A stretch of 64,000 nucleotides of DNA, taken from positions 5,403,001 through 5,467,000 of the forward strand of contig NZ_CP121354.1 of NCBI RefSeq assembly GCF_029674545.1. Reading direction: 5' to 3'. The position numbers and the translations under genes are program-made. A model generated the notes under the pieces. That model saw only the letters and a program-made list of their open reading frames with translations, was not told where the DNA came from and searched no databases. Below are positions 60,427 to 64,000 of the stretch, one piece after another (position 1 is the stretch's first letter; each line of letters begins with the position of its first letter). The DNA is from Mesorhizobium sp. WSM4904. GTDB lineage: Bacteria; Pseudomonadota; Alphaproteobacteria; Rhizobiales; Rhizobiaceae.

Positions 60427-61239
60427 ATGGAGAGGCAAGGGGTGAGATTTTCGTTGGCAGGCCGGTCGCGCGCCTGGACGGTGGGCATGTGGGTCGCTGC
60501 GTCCGGCCTGGCGCTGCCGCTGGGCTTATGCCTCGCCAGCACGCCTTCCTACGCGCTGAGCGAGATCCAGCGCCAGGATCTGCCCTCGCCGGTCATGCCA
60601 CCCGCCAATGACGACACGGTCGCGCCGGGGACAACCGTGCCGATGCCGGACCCACTCGGCAGCAAACCCTCCGACAACAATCAGCCGGCCGACGACACGA
60701 ACAAGAGCGAACCTGAGACGCCATCCGGCAGCGGCGGCGTCACCAGCCCACGCACGGATCCGGACGCGCCGCCGCCACCGGTCGTCTACGACCTCGACAA
60801 GCTTCCCGAACCGGTCAAGCGCATGCACGGTCTGCTCATAGAGGCCTGCAAGACCGGTGACATCGAGAAACTCCGGCCGCTGATCGGCTCAGGCGATTCC
60901 ATGACGCAGCTGTCGCTGGGCGACATCGAGGGCGACCCGATCACCTTCCTCAAGGGCCTGTCCGGCGACAGCGACGGTCAGGAGATCCTCGCCATTTTGG
61001 AAGAGGTACTCAGCGCCGGCTATGTCCATGTCGACACCGGCACCCCGCAGGAGCTATATGTCTGGCCGTATTTCTTCGCGCTGCCGCTCGACAAGCTCGA
61101 CCCCAGGCAGCGCGTCGAGCTGTTCAAGCTCGTCACCGCAAGCGACTATGACGACATGAAGCAGTTCGGAGCCTATATCTTCTACCGCGTCGGCATCACA
61201 CCCACCGGCCAGTGGCTGTTCTTCGTGGCCGGGGATTGA
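60427..61239 (+). CDS. Secreted Rhizobiales hypothetical protein
   Basis: 270 residues. A long basic start (MERQGVRFSLAGRSRAWTVG) precedes a signal or anchor segment (MWVAASGLALPLGLCLASTPSYALS), then a ~75-residue Pro/Asp/Ser-rich spacer (PPANDDTVAPGTTVPMPDPLGSKP). A globular domain follows (VKRMHGLLIEACKTGDIEKLRPLIGSGDSMTQL ... LYVWPYFFALPLDKLDPRQRVELFKLVTASDYDDM). The repeated F/L/W end suggests an exposed enzyme-like or binding module, but I have no family name. Nothing obviously shares its transcription unit. Confidence 0.6.
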   Translation: MERQGVRFSLAGRSRAWTVGMWVAASGLALPLGLCLASTPSYALSEIQRQDLPSPVMPPANDDTVAPGTTVPMPDPLGSKPSDNNQPADDTNKSEPETPSGSGGVTSPRTDPDAPPPPVVYDLDKLPEPVKRMHGLLIEACKTGDIEKLRPLIGSGDSMTQLSLGDIEGDPITFLKGLSGDSDGQEILAILEEVLSAGYVHVDTGTPQELYVWPYFFALPLDKLDPRQRVELFKLVTASDYDDMKQFGAYIFYRVGITPTGQWLFFVAGD

Positions 61240-61350
61240 GCGAGCCGTTGTCTCGTTGAAGTGCGCGCAAGGTCGGCGGGACAGCGCCCCCCTCTGTCCT
61301 GCCGGACATCTCCCCCACTTGGGGGGAGATCAGATGTCACACCGGCTTTC

Positions 61351-62706
61351 GCCAGTCTGGTTGTGTGCGTCAAGTTCTGCAAAAAGGGGCGGCCATGAGG
61401 CTGGTCATGCGGCTTGGCGCAGAGCGAGCTTCTTGTGCTCGCGCAGGTCGTCCATGTTGATGTAGCGGTTGGCCTCCATCCAGTTTTCGTTGGTTTCGAC
61501 GGCCAGCGCCCTGACCAGGCGCAGGCAGCTTTCGGCGTTGGGAAAGATGCGCACGACATAGGTGCGGCGCCTGATCTCTTCGTTGAGGCGTTCCAGCATG
61601 TTGGTCGACTTCAGGTGCTTGTGGTGCTGGCGCGGCAGGCGAAAGAAGGTCAGCGTGCGCTCGATGGTCTCCTCCACCCACGTCGTCAGCCGCGGATAGC
61701 GGCCCGACCATTTGGCAAGCCACGCGGCGAGATCGGCCTTGGCCTCGGCGAGGTCGCGCCGGTCGTAGAGCCATCTGAGCTCCTGCAGGCAGTCGTCGCC
61801 GTGCTTGCGCGGCAGGTGATCGAGCGCGTTCCTGAGGAAGTGCACGTAGCAGCGTTGCCAGGCCGCTTCCGGAATCACCTCGCCGATCGCCGCGACCAGG
61901 CCGGCATGGTCGTCGGACACGACCAGTTCGACGCCCCTGAGACCGCGCGCCTTGAGCGCCACGAGGAAGTCCTTCCAGGCCGAGCGGCTCTCGCGATTGG
62001 CCATCTCCACGGCCAGGATCTGGCGCCGCCCGTCCCAGTCGATGCCGACCGCGATCAGCACCGCCTGGCTCATGACGATGCCGGCCTCGCGCACCTTCTC
62101 GTAGCGGGCATCGAGCACGAGGTAAGCAAAGGGCTCTTGAAGCGGGCGCTCGGCAAAGGCCTTCAGGCTTTCGTCCAGCCGTTTGTTGATGGCCGAGATC
62201 GACGAGGCCGAGAAGGCATGCCCGCACAGCTCCCGGTGATCGCCTTGACCTTGCGGGTCGACACGCCTTGCACGTACATCTCGGCAAGCGTCGCCACCAA
62301 GGCCCGCTCGGAGCGCTGGTAGCGCTCGAACAGCTCGGTGGAGAAGCGCCCCTGCCGGTCCTGCGGAACCCGCAGCTCCAGCTTGCCGACACGGGTGACA
62401 AGCGTGCGGCCGTAATACCCAGAGCGATAGCCGAGCCGCTCCGGTGTCCGTTCGCTCTTCGAAGCGCCCAGCGCCTCGTCCATCTCGGCCTCGAGGACCT
62501 CCTGCATCACTGCGCGGATCACTTCGTGCAGCCCATCCGGGTTCGAAAGCAGAATGTCTTTGACGGCAGCTATGGCGGATTTATCTTCGATCTTGGTCAT
62601 GGTGGCGTTCCTTCGCGGGAATCAGGTGACGTGAACAATCACCAGCCTGCCATGACCGCCCTCTCTCAGCGAATTTGCAGAACTCTCAGCACACTACCGC
62701 CAGTCT
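61351..62706. mobile_element. IS256-family insertion sequence, frameshifted copy with 8-bp target duplication
   Basis: The element spans 61359-62698 (1340 bp), in reverse orientation to the copy at 45129, with the same termini. GCCAGTCT flanks it at 61351-61358 and 62699-62706 as an exact target duplication different from the first copy's. It is one base shorter than copy one, from a deletion in the transposase (at about 62233). Otherwise the two copies are nearly identical. Confidence 0.95.
61405..62600 (-). pseudogene. IS256-family transposase gene, single-base frameshift
   Basis: The same 398-residue enzyme as in the intact copy, but the frame breaks at codon ~122: ATCACCGAGGAGCTG in copy one is ATCACCGGGAGCTG here, one A lost. 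The N-terminal frame then terminates early (codon 145) and the C-terminal part (from LVLDARYEK on) is open again in another frame. Further substitutions are few (for example Ser312 to Thr). Non-functional unless rescued by frameshifting. Confidence 0.95.
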
Positions 62707-62823
62707 TCAGCCTTCGTTGCAGAAATGCGCGAGGCGCTGACGCTGCCAATCTCCCCCCTTGTGGGCCTTGTGGGGGAGATGTCCGGCAGGACAGAGGGGG
62801 CGCGAAGAAACGCCACGAATGAT

Positions 62824-63048
62824 CTATGCTTTCATCAGAAGAGTGCCGTGGCCGAATTCGTCAGCCAGTTTCCTTATAAGCAGCTTCTCACGCGCCGTAA
62901 GGCGCTTTTGGTCGACAAAACGCCAATTGCGCTCGTACAGCGCAAATGCTTCTTCCGCCGGGATCGGGCGCGCGCTATCGCGATTCCAGACGAGTGCCTG
63001 GAGCTGCGGGAACTCTGCGGGAACGATCGGCGCGATATGTGCGGTCAT
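62824..63048 (-). CDS. Small hypothetical protein upstream of the repeat
   Basis: 74 residues: MTAHIAPIVPAEFPQLQAL, then VWNRDSARPIPAEEAFALYE, then RNWRFVDQKRLTAREKLLIR, then KLADEFGHGTLLMKA. It is charged, without a signal or membrane segment; EKLLIRKLADEFGHG suggests a helix-turn type fold. It is on the same strand as, and 47 bases downstream of, the dihydroorotase gene's stop, so it may belong to that operon. Function unknown. Confidence 0.5.
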   Translation of the reverse strand: MTAHIAPIVPAEFPQLQALVWNRDSARPIPAEEAFALYERNWRFVDQKRLTAREKLLIRKLADEFGHGTLLMKA

Positions 63049-63095
63049 GACGCGCTCAACATAGTGCAGAGCGCTTAAGAAATCCAACGCAGGCC

Positions 63096-64000
63096 CTAGG
63101 CTGCCAATGCCTCGGAAAACTCCACCGCCCTGCCCTGGCCGGGCATGGCGATCTCGCCTTCCCACATCACCCGGTTGCCGCGCAGGATGGTGCCGACCGG
63201 CCAGCCGATGACCTCCCTGCCGTCATAGGGCGTCCAGCCGGCCCTGGAGCCTGCCTGGGCGTTGGTGATGGTCTCGCGCCGCTTGAGATCGACGACGGTG
63301 AAATCGGCATCGTAGCCGGCGGCGATGCGGCCCTTTCTCGCCATGCCGAAGATGCGCTGCGGGCCGTGGCTGGAGACGTCGACGAAGCGCTGCAGAGTGA
63401 GCCGGCCGGCGTTCACATGGTCGAGCATGATCGGCACCAGCGTCTGCACACCGGTCATGCCCGACGGCGAGGCCGGATAGGGCTTTGCCTTCTCGGCCAG
63501 GGTGTGCGGCGCATGGTCGGAGCCGAGCACATCGACAATGCCTTGCGAAATGCCGTGCCAGACGCCGTCGCGGTGACGCGCGGCCCGCACCGGCGGGTTC
63601 ATCTGGATCAGCGTGCCGAGCCGCGCATAATCGTCCGCCGAGAGCGTCAGATGATGCGGCGTCGCCTCGCAAGTGGCGACATCCTTATGCTGCTCGAGGA
63701 AGAGGATCTCCTCGGCCGTCGAAATGTGGAGCACGTGGATGCGTGCGCGTGCCTGTCTCGCAATGCGCACCAGGCGCTCAGTACAACGCAACGCCGCGAT
63801 CTCGTCGCGCCACACGGGATGGGACGAGGGATCGCCCTCGACACGGAGCCCAAGCCGCTCGCGCAGGCGGAACTCGTCCTCCGAGTGGAAAGCAGCTCGC
63901 CGCCGCGTGTTGCGCAGGATGGAAGCCACGCCTTCGTCGTCCTCGACCAGCAGGTCGCCGGTGGACGAGCCCATGAACACCTTGATGCCTGCCGCGCCCG
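63096..64000 (-). CDS. pyrC: Dihydroorotase (5' end outside window)
   Basis: The frame is open to the right edge of the window (reads GAAGIKVFMGSSTGD at the start visible), so the N-terminal metal-binding HxH region is missing. Present are KVFMGSSTGDLLV, the His of HVLHISTAEEI, ATCEATPHHLTL, VLGSDHAPHT with the catalytic Asp, and the C-terminal composite-sheet part (FTVVDLKRRETI). It makes dihydroorotate from carbamoyl-aspartate in pyrimidine synthesis. The C-terminus overlaps nothing; a small ORF lies 47 bases downstream. Confidence 0.9.
   Translation of the reverse strand, partial: GAAGIKVFMGSSTGDLLVEDDEGVASILRNTRRRAAFHSEDEFRLRERLGLRVEGDPSSHPVWRDEIAALRCTERLVRIARQARARIHVLHISTAEEILFLEQHKDVATCEATPHHLTLSADDYARLGTLIQMNPPVRAARHRDGVWHGISQGIVDVLGSDHAPHTLAEKAKPYPASPSGMTGVQTLVPIMLDHVNAGRLTLQRFVDVSSHGPQRIFGMARKGRIAAGYDADFTVVDLKRRETITNAQAGSRAGWTPYDGREVIGWPVGTILRGNRVMWEGEIAMPGQGRAVEFSEALAA

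Larger units (their letters stand above)
61287..62810. repeat. Palindromic repeat of the CTGTCC...GGACAG family, split by the second IS copy
   Basis: Left arm CCCCCCTCTGTCCTGCCGGA ... (61287-61330) and right arm ... GTCCGGCAGGACAGAGGGGG (62748-62810) are the two arms of the usual intergenic element. Between them lies the whole IS at 61359-62698. The right arm has a duplicated tip, CCTTGTGGGCCTTGTGGGGG. The IS target was the ~50-base centre of the element. Confidence 0.85.

Noticed and set aside
62824..63165. A longer start for the 74-residue protein at 63165
   Set aside because: The added residues are encoded antisense to the dihydroorotase gene end and look random; ATG 63048 gives a plausible independent gene.

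Overview
The window is a high-GC alphaproteobacterial chromosome segment that reads as a Mesorhizobium or close Rhizobiales relative. Three things point there: the gene set and order rpsF-rpsR-rplI ... dnaB-radA-cvpA-purF, Rhizobiales-type hypothetical families (a TIGR02301-like protein, two GFA proteins, a 51-aa basic protein), and very dense palindromic intergenic repeats of the rhizobial RIME-like kind. No tRNA, rRNA, CRISPR array, prophage or replication origin was recognised.

Layout. 1-9.9 kb is accessory: the 3' end of an LTA-synthase-like transferase gene, an AraC regulator next to an SMP-30-like/alpha-beta hydrolase locus whose two parts are fused in frame, a 954-aa winged-helix/P-loop ATPase regulator, and two MFS transporters. 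9.9-10.4 kb is a scar with a TadG-like pilus gene remnant and a possible IS end. 10.4-22.6 kb is the housekeeping core: bS6-bS18-bL9, a cyclopropane fatty acid synthase, YnfA, an Rsm22-type methyltransferase, DnaB, an atypical inserted gene, RadA, CvpA, PurF and an SDR. 22.6-30.5 kb holds small enzymes, a secreted S10 peptidase, two EamA exporters, and a small RNA locus at 29.02-29.14 kb that looks like the general-stress sRNA GsrN. 30.8-34.6 kb is a phospholipid block (Aas-like acyltransferase/acyl-ACP synthetase, PssA, Psd). 36.7-39 kb is an ArsR-controlled Atm1-like ABC exporter. 39-44.8 kb has a LysM protein, a LOG hydrolase, a LysR/enzyme pair, an octamer minisatellite and a decayed SDR fragment.

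Two copies of one IS256-family element (45129-46469 forward; 61359-62698 reverse) bracket 14.9 kb that carries an MBL hydrolase, a CorA/ZntB transporter, RarD, citramalate synthase, a compact overlapping gene set (DUF559-VOC-GFA-GFA-prolyl aminopeptidase), CysS, an SRAP protein, a Nudix hydrolase and several Rhizobiales hypotheticals. The forward copy is intact. The reverse copy has a 1-nt deletion that frameshifts the transposase. Each copy has its own perfect 8-bp target duplication. The window ends inside a dihydroorotase gene.

The strongest candidate for something unannotated is the sRNA between the second EamA gene and the LysR gene: a GGAAC-N18-TT (EcfG-type) promoter, a stem-loop with a large C-rich loop, and a rho-independent terminator. 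Other structured signals are palindromic repeats that supply gene stop codons, a terminator hairpin that ends one base before the ynfA start codon, and a compositionally foreign gene between dnaB and radA. Apart from the sRNA, I see no convincing new multi-gene system. All family names come from reading the sequence and were not checked against a database.
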